Below, piece after piece: positions 30,574 through 39,204 of a stretch of DNA of 64,000 bases. The stretch's first letter is position 1. Every line of letters starts with the position of its first letter. Position numbers and translations under genes: made by a program. The notes beneath the pieces were generated by a model. That model ran no database searches and was not told where the DNA came from. It saw only the letters and a list, made by a program, of their open reading frames with translations. Origin of the DNA: an uncultured Prevotella sp. (GTDB lineage: Bacteria; Bacteroidota; Bacteroidia; Bacteroidales; Bacteroidaceae); assembly GCA_946415245.1 (NCBI GenBank), contig CAMKRS010000001.1, positions 1 to 64,000 of the forward strand. Direction: 5' to 3'.

Positions 30574-31161
30574 ATGAACGAGAATTTTGAATTAGAGAAT
30601 ATGCGTGAGCAGATGAACACGCTGAAAAAGAAACTGGAGAAGCAGGAGATTGTAAACGACGGTCTGATGCGCCGCTCAATGAAGAATACCGCTGGTAATA
30701 TCAGTCGCAGATATTATCTCATCATGGCCCTCTGCCTGTTGATGATTCCATATAGTTACTGGGCATTCGTGATGCTAAACGGTTTCTCCATTCCTTTCTG
30801 GATTTTCACTTGTGTGACTATGCTGGTTTGCTTTGGTGGCACCTTCTATAACAGCAGAAAAGTGAGCGATTCGAACATGATGACCAACAACCTTGTGGAC
30901 GTTCGTCGCCGTATGGCCCGTGCCAAGAAGTTCGATGCCAACTGGCTCTTCCTCGGCATTCCCCTCGCCATCGTCTTTCTTGGCTGGTTTATGTACGAGT
31001 CCTATCTGCTTCATCCCGATGCATTTTTCAACGGACTATGCTGGGCAGGATGCATCGGCGGTATCGTTGGAGCTATCTGGGGATTCTCTCTCCATTTCAA
31101 GACCCAGCGCCAGTATCAGGAAATCATCGACCAGATCGAGGACATCACCGCTGAACAATAA
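30574..31161 (+). CDS. Membrane protein paired with the sigma factor
   Basis: A 195-residue protein with an N-terminal coiled-coil-like segment (LENMREQMNTLKKKLEKQEIV), four predicted membrane helices (centred near ALCLLMIPY, IFTCVTMLVCF, GIPLAIVFLGWF, GCIGGIVGAIWGF) and a charged tail. It does not show a zinc-binding anti-sigma motif, but its position and cytosolic N terminus make it a candidate for sequestering the sigma factor. This role is inference. Confidence 0.7.
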   Translation: MNENFELENMREQMNTLKKKLEKQEIVNDGLMRRSMKNTAGNISRRYYLIMALCLLMIPYSYWAFVMLNGFSIPFWIFTCVTMLVCFGGTFYNSRKVSDSNMMTNNLVDVRRRMARAKKFDANWLFLGIPLAIVFLGWFMYESYLLHPDAFFNGLCWAGCIGGIVGAIWGFSLHFKTQRQYQEIIDQIEDITAEQ

Positions 31162-31185
31162 ATACGGTTGCCATATCCACTCAAG

Positions 31186-31224
31186 GCCGCTGACGGCTCC
31201 ATTCAGGAGTCCAGCGGCTTTTTT
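31186..31224 (+). terminator. Rho-independent terminator
   Basis: GCCGCTG and CAGCGGC form a 7-bp stem, with a smaller inner stem, followed by TTTTTT. It ends the sigma factor operon. Confidence 0.85.
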
Positions 31225-31279
31225 CTGCTCCAAAGATTACTTTTTTGCTCTCTCGTGATGGTTTATTCTTTTTTTTTCG

Positions 31280-31287
31280 TATCTTTG
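31280..31287 (+). promoter_or_regulatory. Promoter -7 box of the PIF1-like helicase
   Basis: TATCTTTG, preceded by a long T-run; 66 bases before the ATG at 31354. Confidence 0.5.
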
Positions 31288-31353
31288 CAGGCGAAACATA
31301 CATAAATGATAAATGATGTTTAAGCTAATATGTTAAATTTAAATTCAAGAACT

Positions 31354-33540
31354 ATGGAAACAAAGACAAATGACGAATTGCGTATTGCGTGGGATTTCGT
31401 GGAACACACGGGACGAAGTATCTTCCTGACGGGTAAGGCCGGTACAGGTAAGACCACCTTTTTGAAAACCGTTGTAGAACAGAGTAAGAAACGTACGATC
31501 GTTGTTGCACCGACGGGTGTGGCCGCCATCAATGCGGGTGGTATGACTATCCATTCCTTCTTCCAACTGCCCTTTACTCCCTATGTGCCCAATGCGCGTA
31601 TCAAAAGCAAGTTTGATTTCGGCAAGGAGAAACGTCGCATCATTGCCTCCCTTGACCTGTTGATTATCGACGAGATCTCGATGGTAAGAAGCGATCTGCT
31701 CGATGCCATCGACTCTGTGCTGCGAAGATATCGCGATCATTATAAACCCTTCGGAGGCGTACAACTGTTGATGATAGGTGACTTGCAGCAACTGACGCCT
31801 GTGGTGACACCCGAGGACGAGGCTTTGCTAAAACCCTATTACGACACGCCCTATTTCTTTGGATCGAAGGCACTGCAACAGATAGAATATGTCACCATCT
31901 TGTTGAGTCAGGTGTTTCGTCAGGAAGATGCCGCTTTCCTCGATGTTTTGAACCACATCCGTGAGGCAAATCCCACCACCGACGACATCGCTACTTTGAA
32001 TCAGCGATGCCAGCCTGCTTTTATCCCTCAACAAGGCGAAGGCTATATCCGTTTGACCACCCATAACTATCTGGCGGATAACTACAACGAGAACGAACTG
32101 AAGAAACTGCCAGGTCACAGCTATACATTCCAAGCCCAAATTGAAGGCAATTTTCCTGAATACTCCTATCCGACTAGTGAGGTACTGACGCTGAAAGAGG
32201 GTGCGCAGGTGATGTTTGTCAAGAACGATCCCACGGGAGAACACCGTTACTTTAACGGTCGTATCGGAGAAATCGTGGAAATCAGTGAGAGTCGTGTCTG
32301 TGTGCTTTGCGCTGGTGATGCCGAAGGGATAGAGGTCGAGCCTTTGGAATGGGAGAACGCTCAGTATCAGTTGAATCCAGAGACTCGCGTCATTGAAACG
32401 AAGGTTCAGGGTACGTTCCGTCAGCTGCCCTTGCGTCTGGCGTGGGCCATTACCATCCACAAGAGTCAGGGCCTTACCTTCGAGCGTGCCATCATCGATG
32501 CCAACCTCTCGTTTGCACCAGGTCAGGTGTATGTGGCCCTGAGCCGTTGCAAGACTCTTGAAGGTATGGTGCTTTCTGCCCCCATCGAGGCACGGGCCAT
32601 CATTTCCGATAAAAGGGTTGAAGATTATATCGGCCATCAGGAGGAGGAAGCCCAAAAGAGCATCTCCCAACTGCCCCAGCTCAAAGAGGATTATTATCGT
32701 TTTCTGCTCTTGGAACTGTTCGACTTCCATGATATCTTCTATAAGGAAGAGCATCTGCTGCGCCTGATGACGGAGTTCTTCTATCACGCTTTTACTGATG
32801 CCACCGAACTCCATAAGCGTGTGCTTTCCAATTTCAGCGCCCAGACGATGTCTGTCTCAGAGAAATGGTTACAAAAAATCCGTCAGTCATCGATGGAACA
32901 ATTGCATACAGAAGAATTTCAGGAGCGTGTGAAGCGTAGTGCCGAGTGGTTTGAGTCGTCTATCCACGAGGTTTTTGCCAATTCCATCGACTTAGCGGCA
33001 CAGATCAAGAGCAATAACAAACAGGCGATGAGTCGTTTCCCTGAAGCCTTGGCTGATGTGCGCCAGGCGGTCTTCTCACGTCGCTTCCTGCTCTCGAAGA
33101 TTGCGGAACAGGGGTTCTCCATCCCCATCTATCTGCACGAGAAGCAATATTCGCTTTTGGATGCCATCGACGAACAGCAGATCAAGAAGTCAAAACGTAC
33201 GAAGAAGGAAAAGCCCAAAAAGGAGCCGAAGGAAAAGACGTGGAACATTACCTTCTATCTCTATAAACAGGGCATGAATCCCGATGAAATCGCCCAAAAC
33301 CGTGGTCTTACCGTTGCCACGATCATTGGCCATCTGGCTCGTTTCATCCCTACTGGTGAGATAACGCTCTCTGAACTGGTTCCCCCTGAGCATCAGGATG
33401 CCATCCTCAAGGTGATTCAGACCATAGGAAAGGGCGAGTCAAAGACTGTTATTAAGAGTCTCTGCCCGCCCGAGGTGACGTATCAGGAAATAGAACTGGT
33501 GCTCAATGCCCAGTCCCTGGAATCCAATCAGAATTTATAG
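31354..33540 (+). CDS. PIF1-like DNA helicase with C-terminal HTH region
   Basis: Superfamily 1 helicase of 728 residues from METKTN (the ORF track starts eight codons earlier, also possible). Walker A is FLTGKAGTGKTTF, Walker B is LLIIDEISMVRSD, and GDLQQLTPV, LRLAWAITIHKSQGLTFERAI and YVALSRCKTLEGM are later helicase motifs. After residue 600 comes a Lys-rich linker and then a helix-turn-helix-like segment (MNPDEIAQNRGLTVATIIGHLA) seen in RecQ-type and related helicases. It overlaps the convergent porin gene by 13 bases. Confidence 0.9.
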   Translation: METKTNDELRIAWDFVEHTGRSIFLTGKAGTGKTTFLKTVVEQSKKRTIVVAPTGVAAINAGGMTIHSFFQLPFTPYVPNARIKSKFDFGKEKRRIIASLDLLIIDEISMVRSDLLDAIDSVLRRYRDHYKPFGGVQLLMIGDLQQLTPVVTPEDEALLKPYYDTPYFFGSKALQQIEYVTILLSQVFRQEDAAFLDVLNHIREANPTTDDIATLNQRCQPAFIPQQGEGYIRLTTHNYLADNYNENELKKLPGHSYTFQAQIEGNFPEYSYPTSEVLTLKEGAQVMFVKNDPTGEHRYFNGRIGEIVEISESRVCVLCAGDAEGIEVEPLEWENAQYQLNPETRVIETKVQGTFRQLPLRLAWAITIHKSQGLTFERAIIDANLSFAPGQVYVALSRCKTLEGMVLSAPIEARAIISDKRVEDYIGHQEEEAQKSISQLPQLKEDYYRFLLLELFDFHDIFYKEEHLLRLMTEFFYHAFTDATELHKRVLSNFSAQTMSVSEKWLQKIRQSSMEQLHTEEFQERVKRSAEWFESSIHEVFANSIDLAAQIKSNNKQAMSRFPEALADVRQAVFSRRFLLSKIAEQGFSIPIYLHEKQYSLLDAIDEQQIKKSKRTKKEKPKKEPKEKTWNITFYLYKQGMNPDEIAQNRGLTVATIIGHLARFIPTGEITLSELVPPEHQDAILKVIQTIGKGESKTVIKSLCPPEVTYQEIELVLNAQSLESNQNL

Positions 33541-34898
33541 TCGATACCCAGACCAACCACATAATTGGTACGGCTGTAGGTTTCTAAGCCGTAAGAGGCC
33601 TGCTTGTCGTAGTCGCTGTAGATGCTGGTGAAGAAGCCGGCATTGAGGCGAACTTTCTCGTTGATGTTCCATGCGCCGCCCAGTCCTACAGAATAGCTGT
33701 CGCAAGCGAATGAGGTGTTCTGCTGATAACCATCAGAGAGTCCGTAGTCGGTACGCTGTCCACCACAGCTGACGGTAAACTTATCGTTGATGTCGTACTC
33801 CACACCTGCGAGGATTTCGTGGGTGCCGTGAGTCAGTTCCTCCTGACGATCGTTGGCCATCTTGGCATTTTTGTCATCGAAGAAATGATATTCAAGAGTG
33901 GCACGCAATTTCGGCGTGAACTCGTAGCCAGCAGCCACCGAGAGCAGTGCGGGCATGTCATAACGCGTACGGGCACCATCCTGATAGGGAGCAGTATAAG
34001 CACCCAGCTGTTGTTGCAAACCTGCCAACTTTGCCTGAGCTCCTTGAGGATCTGCAGCCATCAGAGCAGCAACGGTAGCGCTACCCAGTCCTGCATCGAG
34101 AATATTGGTATCGTTCTTGGGGTTCACCTTGGTGCGGAACTCATAACGAGCAGTAAGGGTAAGGGGACCTTGATGGTAGTTGACACTTACTAATGGCGTG
34201 AAACCCCATCCTTTCTGGTCGACATCAAGCAAAAGTTTAGCAACCTCGCCCAACTGAGGATGGTCAATAGCCTTCACATGGCCACGATAGTAGCCGTCGT
34301 AGTAGTTGGCACGAATACCTACCGCAGCTGACAGACAGTCGATCAACTTATAGGTAAAGTTAATCTGTCCACCATAGATATACTGCTTACCCTTCATTTC
34401 AGAGTCGAGGGTGTACTGATTGGGCGCGATGCCATTGCTGGCAAGCATGCTGGAGAGCAGCACGTTGAACATGGGAACACCCTCCTTGTATTCCACGAAA
34501 CCGCCACTGCCCACGATACCGATCATAGTGGAGAGAGCCCAGCGATCCTTCTTGTAGGATGCGAAGAGAGCTGGCACGATAGGAGCAGAAGCCTTGCCTT
34601 CATACGTATACTCGACGGGAGCGCTGTATATAGAGCTGTAGATGGAAATAGGTGTCACTAACTTAATGTCACGATTCTGCCAGGGTTTTTGGAAGTTGAG
34701 CGAGAGTTGGAAGCCCTCATGTCCCCAAGCCAGTCCGGCAGGGTTGCTGTAGGCTGCGTCAATGTCAAATGTTGCACCACGTGCCATCATACGGTCGAAG
34801 GCGATGTGGTAGTTGGTGTTGGTCATCAAACCGCCAGCATAGCTTGTCGTGAAGACACCAAGTGCCAGCATGGTCATCGTCAAAATCTTCTTTCTCAT
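33528..34898 (-). CDS. Outer membrane transport protein, OmpP1/FadL family
   Basis: A 456-residue beta-barrel for hydrophobic compounds. The signal peptide is MRKKILTMTMLALGVFTTSYA, followed by the FadL-like N-terminal hatch with ARGATFDIDAAYSNPAGLAWG. Alternating strands run to the end, which finishes in the barrel-type sequence VVGLGIDYKF with terminal Phe. The actual ligand is unknown. It has its own promoter, divergent from the methyltransferase gene. Confidence 0.88.
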   Translation of the reverse strand: MRKKILTMTMLALGVFTTSYAGGLMTNTNYHIAFDRMMARGATFDIDAAYSNPAGLAWGHEGFQLSLNFQKPWQNRDIKLVTPISIYSSIYSAPVEYTYEGKASAPIVPALFASYKKDRWALSTMIGIVGSGGFVEYKEGVPMFNVLLSSMLASNGIAPNQYTLDSEMKGKQYIYGGQINFTYKLIDCLSAAVGIRANYYDGYYRGHVKAIDHPQLGEVAKLLLDVDQKGWGFTPLVSVNYHQGPLTLTARYEFRTKVNPKNDTNILDAGLGSATVAALMAADPQGAQAKLAGLQQQLGAYTAPYQDGARTRYDMPALLSVAAGYEFTPKLRATLEYHFFDDKNAKMANDRQEELTHGTHEILAGVEYDINDKFTVSCGGQRTDYGLSDGYQQNTSFACDSYSVGLGGAWNINEKVRLNAGFFTSIYSDYDKQASYGLETYSRTNYVVGLGIDYKF

Positions 34899-34923
34899 AA
34901 CTGATTCTTAATGATTGAGGTTG

Positions 34924-34931
34924 CAAAGATA
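34924..34931 (-). promoter_or_regulatory. Promoter -7 box of the FadL-family gene
   Basis: TATCTTTG on the minus strand, 25 bases before the ATG. Confidence 0.5.
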
Positions 34932-35004
34932 CGAAAAAAAGTGAAAAATAAAGAGTGAAAAGTGAAAAATTTGCTGCCGCCTTTACAAATTATGAATTAT
35001 TATG

Positions 35005-35012
35005 TATCTTTG
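35005..35012 (+). promoter_or_regulatory. Promoter -7 box of the THUMP-like methyltransferase
   Basis: TATCTTTG ends eight bases before the ATG at 35021, so the transcript should be nearly leaderless. It shows that the longer ORF-track start at 34955 is wrong. Confidence 0.6.
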
Positions 35013-35020
35013 CATTCGAA

Positions 35021-36223
35021 ATGAATCAAGCTATCCTCGATTTCATCCGTGAGCATGCTGAGGCTGATGTGCGTCAGCTAGCCCTTCAGGGAACGAAAAA
35101 TCCTGAGGTCGATTTGACCTTTGCCTTAGACCAGATTGCAGGTCGTCAGAAAGCGAAGACCAAGCTTCCATCTTGGGCAGCTATCGATGGCATCGTCTAT
35201 CCTCCGCACCTCTCAATGGAACAATGCTCGAGCGAACAGACAGCCCAATACAAGGCAAATGTCGCCAAGGACACAAAGGGGTCAGGCACTTCTGTGTCCT
35301 TTGTTGATCTTACAGGTGGTTTTGGTGTCGATACGGCATTTATTTCGCAAGGCTTCCAACGCGCTGTCTATGTAGAGCGACAATCACAACTTTGCGCCAT
35401 TTCATCGGAAAATTTCATGCTTTTGGGACTGCGTCACATCGAAGTCGTCTGTGCTGATGGCGTCGATTATCTGCATCAACTCGACCATGCAGACTTGATA
35501 TATATTGATCCTGCCCGACGAGACGATCATGGAGGACGAACCTATGGCATTACCGATTGCACGCCCAATGTTTTGGAACTCCGCGATGAACTGTTGCAAA
35601 AGGCCGATCGCATCATGTTGAAACTCTCTCCGATGCTCGATTGGCGGAAAGCGATAGAAGATCTCGGCAACGTGAGCGAGGTGCATATCGTTTCAGTGGA
35701 TAACGAATGCAAAGAATTGCTGCTCATCTTATCGAAGGAAGAAAAGCCTTTAAAACTTTTTTGTGTAAACAACAATCAGGTGTTTGATGGTGTAACAGGG
35801 GGACGGTTCTTTTGTGACACCGCCCGCGATGTCACAAAAGAACCGTCCCCCTGTTACACGCCTCACTTTTTATTCGAACCTAATGCATCGATAATGAAAG
35901 CTGGTTGCTTTACTCTATTAGAGCAGCGCTTTGGCGTGGCTCAGCTCGACAAAAACAGCCATTTATTCGTGTCCGATATCGACATCTGCGACTTCCCTGG
36001 CCGTCGGTTCTTCATCGAAAAAACCACTTCGATGAACAAGCGTGAACTGAAAGCCGCCCTTGCAGATATCGACAGAGCCAACATCACCGTTCGTAACTTC
36101 CCCATGTCAGTAGCCGAACTCCGAAAGCGTCTGAAACTGAAAGATGGCGGTGATCTCTACCTCTTCGCCACCACCATCGCAGGTCATCAGCATCAGTTGT
36201 TTCTTTGCAGGAAAATAGAATAA
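35021..36223 (+). CDS. THUMP-like class I SAM-dependent methyltransferase
   Basis: A 400-residue protein with a Rossmann methyltransferase core: VDLTGGFGVDTAFIS binds SAM, VYVERQSQL is the acidic strand-2 end, and LIYIDPARR is a catalytic D-P-type motif. The C terminus resembles the THUMP-like domain (ASIMKAGCF...LFATTIAG). The target is probably RNA but unknown. Residues between FDG and TPHFLFEPN, about 23 of them, come from a 70-base REP-like palindrome inserted without a frame break. The start is fixed by the adjacent promoter. Confidence 0.82.
   Translation: MNQAILDFIREHAEADVRQLALQGTKNPEVDLTFALDQIAGRQKAKTKLPSWAAIDGIVYPPHLSMEQCSSEQTAQYKANVAKDTKGSGTSVSFVDLTGGFGVDTAFISQGFQRAVYVERQSQLCAISSENFMLLGLRHIEVVCADGVDYLHQLDHADLIYIDPARRDDHGGRTYGITDCTPNVLELRDELLQKADRIMLKLSPMLDWRKAIEDLGNVSEVHIVSVDNECKELLLILSKEEKPLKLFCVNNNQVFDGVTGGRFFCDTARDVTKEPSPCYTPHFLFEPNASIMKAGCFTLLEQRFGVAQLDKNSHLFVSDIDICDFPGRRFFIEKTTSMNKRELKAALADIDRANITVRNFPMSVAELRKRLKLKDGGDLYLFATTIAGHQHQLFLCRKIE
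35790..35859. repeat. Perfect 30-bp inverted repeat (REP-like) inside a gene
   Basis: The arms 35790-35819 and 35830-35859 are exact complements over 30 bases, separated by a 10-base loop CCGCCCGCGA. The core GGGGGACGGTTCTTTTGTGACA resembles, from memory, a widespread bacterial REP-type repeat family mobilised by RAYT transposases. It is translated in frame as part of the methyltransferase. Confidence 0.9.
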
Positions 36224-36255
36224 TGTGACCCTCTGCATACTTTTCACCAAAAAAG

Positions 36256-36287
36256 TTTGGCAGTTTGGGGAAATCTCAGTACCTTTG
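36256..36287 (+). promoter_or_regulatory. Promoter of ruvB
   Basis: TTTG (36256-36259), 20 bases, then TACCTTTG (36280-36287), 15 bases before the ATG. Confidence 0.75.
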
Positions 36288-36302
36288 CAAGGTTGAATAA
36301 AT

Positions 36303-37340
36303 ATGATAGACGAGGATTTCGACATACGTGAGGAACGGTATTCGCAAGGCGAGAAAGATTTTGAGAATGCATTACGACCGCTGACCTTTAAGGATTTCAG
36401 CGGCCAGAAGAAGATTGTGGAGAATCTGGAGGTCTTTGTCGAGGCTGCCAAATACCGTGGCGAACCCCTCGACCATACACTCCTGCACGGCCCTCCCGGA
36501 CTGGGAAAGACCACGTTGTCGAACATCATCGCCAACGAACTGGGCGTAGGCTTTAAGATCACTTCTGGTCCTGTGCTCGACAAACCAGGTGATTTGGCAG
36601 GCATCCTGACCTCGTTGGAGAAGAACGATGTGCTGTTTATCGATGAGATCCATCGTTTGTCACCTGTTGTCGAAGAATACCTCTATTCAGCGATGGAGGA
36701 CTATCGCATCGACATCATGATCGATAAAGGTCCCTCGGCTCGCAGCATCCAGATCGACCTCAATCCGTTTACGCTCGTGGGTGCCACCACCCGTAGCGGT
36801 CTGCTGACGGCGCCCTTGAGGGCACGTTTCGGCATCAACATGCATTTGGAGTATTACGAGCCAGAGACACTGCAACAGATCATCGAGCGTTCGGCCAATA
36901 TCTTAGGTGTACCCATCACAGAAGACGCTGCCCTCGAGATCGCTGGTCGTAGCAGAGGAACGCCTCGTATCGCCAATGCTCTCTTGCGTCGTGTACGCGA
37001 CTTCGCCCAGGTAAAGGGCAATGGCAAGATTGACACCAAAATCACAAAGGTTGCCCTCACGGCCCTGAACATCGACCAGTACGGTCTCGATGAGATTGAC
37101 AACAAGATCCTGCTCACCATCATCGACAAGTTCAAGGGCGGTCCTGTGGGCATTACCACCATCGCCACTGCCGTTGGCGAGGATGCTGGCACTGTCGAGG
37201 AGGTCTACGAACCCTTCCTTATTATGGAGGGCTTCATTAAGCGTACCCCTCGTGGTCGTATGGTCACCGAACTGGCCTATCACCATTTCGGTCGCAATCC
37301 TTACGGTGGCAATATCATGGAGCCCAACCTCTTTGACTGA
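36303..37340 (+). CDS. ruvB: Holliday junction branch migration ATPase
   Basis: Hexameric AAA+ motor that drives branch migration with RuvA. Walker A is [18 protein letters not shown], Walker B is [12 protein letters not shown], sensor 1 is [12 protein letters not shown] and the arginine-finger region is APLRARFG. The C-terminal winged helix ends with [19 protein letters not shown]. 345 residues, normal. It is followed at 19 bp by a DUF3237 gene on the same strand. Confidence 0.97.
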   Translation: MIDEDFDIREERYSQGEKDFENALRPLTFKDFSGQKKIVENLEVFVEAAKYRGEPLDHTLLHGPPGLGKTTLSNIIANELGVGFKITSGPVLDKPGDLAGILTSLEKNDVLFIDEIHRLSPVVEEYLYSAMEDYRIDIMIDKGPSARSIQIDLNPFTLVGATTRSGLLTAPLRARFGINMHLEYYEPETLQQIIERSANILGVPITEDAALEIAGRSRGTPRIANALLRRVRDFAQVKGNGKIDTKITKVALTALNIDQYGLDEIDNKILLTIIDKFKGGPVGITTIATAVGEDAGTVEEVYEPFLIMEGFIKRTPRGRMVTELAYHHFGRNPYGGNIMEPNLFD

Positions 37341-37359
37341 ACTTAAAACCAAAAATAAA

Positions 37360-37875
37360 ATGATGAAGAAGCTATTTTTCACAGCCCTCTTGGCAGCGCT
37401 GACGCTGCAGGTCAATGCACAGGTCGAAGCACCAAAGGACGCACCGCAACTTGAGTTCGCCCTCCAACTGAAAGTGACACTTGGACAGGCTTTTTCCATC
37501 GAAAACACCCAGCACGGTCGTCGCACGGTGATTCCCATCACAGGCGGTACTTTCGAGGGACCCGGTATCAAGGGTACGATTGTCAATGGTGGTGCCGACT
37601 ATCAGCTCGCCAATGCTCAGGGCCGTACCGAACTGGAGGCCATCTACTGCATTAAGACCGACGATGGTGTCTATATCCACGTCCGCAACCGCGGTATCAT
37701 CGCCAATAGCAAGGATGCCAACGGCAACCAATCTTTCTATTTCCGCTGTGCCCCTACGTTTGAGGCCCCTGCCGATAGCAAATACGGTTGGCTGAACAAT
37801 TCCCTCTTCCTCTGTGCCCCCTCATTCTCTCAGGGTTTCAACGGCATTGTGCTCAATGTCTGGAAGGTGAAGTAA
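37360..37875 (+). CDS. Exported DUF3237 family protein
   Basis: A 171-residue protein with signal peptide MMKKLFFTALLAALTLQVNAQ. The rest is a small beta-barrel-like domain with GGTFEGPGIKGTIVNGGADYQ and TDDGVYIHVRNRGII, characteristic of DUF3237. The function is unknown. The ORF track begins far upstream inside ruvB in another frame; the signal peptide fixes the start here. A terminator follows four bases after the stop. Confidence 0.85.
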   Translation: MMKKLFFTALLAALTLQVNAQVEAPKDAPQLEFALQLKVTLGQAFSIENTQHGRRTVIPITGGTFEGPGIKGTIVNGGADYQLANAQGRTELEAIYCIKTDDGVYIHVRNRGIIANSKDANGNQSFYFRCAPTFEAPADSKYGWLNNSLFLCAPSFSQGFNGIVLNVWKVK

Positions 37876-37879
37876 AGAA

Positions 37880-37915
37880 AAAAGCGACAGATTCTATTTA
37901 GAGTCTGTCGCTTTT
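37880..37915 (+). terminator. Rho-independent terminator
   Basis: A 12-bp perfect stem AAAAGCGACAGA with TCTGTCGCTTTT, the 3' arm ending in TTTT. The A/T ends let it serve both strands, so it may also stop the convergent HU-like/smalltalk transcript. Confidence 0.85.
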
Positions 37916-37933
37916 GTTTAGAGAGATTTTTGA

Positions 37934-38047
37934 TTAGAAAATAACGGGCCCATGTCCCATACATGATGTGGTTGTGATGGCCGTTAGAAAAGCTGTGAGC
38001 GCGGCTACTGCTACCTTCACCACAATCTCAACAATCCGTTTTTTCAT
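37934..38047 (-). CDS. Smalltalk family small protein
   Basis: A 37-residue ORF too short for the ORF track. It starts MKKRIVEIVVKVAVAALTAFL and ends TTSCMGHGPVIF, one membrane-helix-like segment with a Cys at its end. Small proteins of this type, called smalltalk, are known in Bacteroidales next to HU-like DNA-binding genes, which is exactly the position here (downstream of the HU-like gene, same strand). The function is unknown. Confidence 0.7.
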   Translation of the reverse strand: MKKRIVEIVVKVAVAALTAFLTAITTTSCMGHGPVIF

Positions 38048-38080
38048 AACTCTTCCCTATACTATTGACTTCGTCCAAAT

Positions 38081-38167
38081 CGCTCACGCTCGGCATAGCT
38101 CGAATTCATTCGGCTTTGCTCTCGCTTAATCGCGATTTTCACTATTCACTGTTCACAATTCACTCGC
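38081..38167. repeat. Repeat-rich spacer: GC-rich unit and four 7-base repeats
   Basis: Positions 38081-38128 hold a sequence with related halves (CGCTCACGCTCGGC and CGGCTTTGCTCTCGCTT) around AATT. Positions 38140-38167 hold CACTATT, CACTGTT, CACAATT, CACTCGC in tandem. It is the spacer between the HU-like stop and the smalltalk start. I see no gene in it. Confidence 0.5.
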
Positions 38168-38173
38168 AAAGCG

Positions 38174-39100
38174 TTAGTCCTTATCGAGGCCTTCGCCTCC
38201 ATCGCCACCGTCACCGCTGACACCCGTGCTGATTACGAGAGCAGAAGCCTGTCCGGGCATAGCGAAGCTACCGGTATAGACACCGTTGTCCTCAGTCAGC
38301 TCGAGGGGCGAGCTATTGATGGATGCCGTAGGCACCTGACCCTCAGCAGGCGTGATGCTGATCTCCACCTCATCGTCCTCATTCAGGGTTGCGCCGGAAG
38401 TCACAGCGTTACCATCATGAGTGACGGTTGCACTACCACTACCGCCCGTTACGATCTGCAGCGCATAGCCCTGAGGCTGATTCTGATTGCCCTGCTGGCC
38501 CTGCGAGCCGCTGTTGTCACCGCCGCTCTGGGTGCCGCCATTCTGCGAGCTACCGCCGTTCTGACTACTACCGTTGTTATCACCGGAGCCTCCCGAAGGA
38601 GATCCACCGCTGTTACCACCCATGGCAGCAGCTTTCACAGCTGCGATTTCGGCAGCTGCCTTGTCGGTCCAACCCAGCTTACCATCCTTGTTCAGTTCCT
38701 CGCGGGTGTACTCACCTGTGGCCTGTGCCAACAGTTTCAAACTCTGTACGGCAGGACCAGTCTTGTCGGTCTTGGCGAGAGTGCCAATGCTTGCGGAGAT
38801 GGTTTTGTCGGTAGCAGGATCATAGAGTTCCTTGCATCCGTTGCCCATCACGCTCACCTTAAAGATGGCCAGGTTATCCACCTTCACGGTGTTACCATTA
38901 AGAGTCTGTTCACGCACGCATTTCACGAAGTCTCGCAGGATACCTTCGATGGTACCTTCGGAGAACGGGGTGTTGTGCTCAGCCATGTGCACCGCCATGT
39001 CGTGGATGTTCATCGTCTGCTTGTAGCTGACGCGAGGGTAGTACTTACCATACGCATCGTTCTTGTTGTTGTTGTTTTGGGAAAGATAAAGCTCAATCAT
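38174..39100 (-). CDS. HU-like DNA-binding protein with low-complexity linker and extra C-terminal domain
   Basis: A 308-residue protein. Residues 1-170 resemble the Bacteroidales HU-like family (YPRVSYKQTMNIHDMAVHMAEHNTPFSEGTIEGILRDF...VKVDNLAIFKVSV). Then come about 60 residues of Gly/Asn/Gln/Ser (for example NNGSSQNGGSSQNGG), and then an about 80-residue beta-rich domain (VTGGSGSATVTHDGNAV...DNGVYTGSFAMPG). Most family members I know end soon after the HU domain, so the tail is unusual. The ORF track starts 58 codons upstream, before the promoter; MIELYLSQ is the likely start. Confidence 0.82.
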   Translation of the reverse strand: MIELYLSQNNNNKNDAYGKYYPRVSYKQTMNIHDMAVHMAEHNTPFSEGTIEGILRDFVKCVREQTLNGNTVKVDNLAIFKVSVMGNGCKELYDPATDKTISASIGTLAKTDKTGPAVQSLKLLAQATGEYTREELNKDGKLGWTDKAAAEIAAVKAAAMGGNSGGSPSGGSGDNNGSSQNGGSSQNGGTQSGGDNSGSQGQQGNQNQPQGYALQIVTGGSGSATVTHDGNAVTSGATLNEDDEVEISITPAEGQVPTASINSSPLELTEDNGVYTGSFAMPGQASALVISTGVSGDGGDGGEGLDKD

Positions 39101-39196
39101 AATAGATTTGTTTTGAAGTTGATAATTCTGTGATTTGTCTCTGTACCCTTGGGACATCCAGCCTGCGCACTGCCTTCTGTCTCTCGATTGCGGTTG

Positions 39197-39204
39197 CAAA
39201 AGTA
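39197..39204 (-). promoter_or_regulatory. Promoter -7 box of the HU-like gene
   Basis: TACTTTTG on the minus strand, about 96 bases before the ATG, leaving a leader of roughly 90 bases. Confidence 0.45.

Noticed and set aside
31828-32814. 328-codon ORF on the minus strand inside the helicase gene
   Set aside because: Antisense shadow of helicase motifs.
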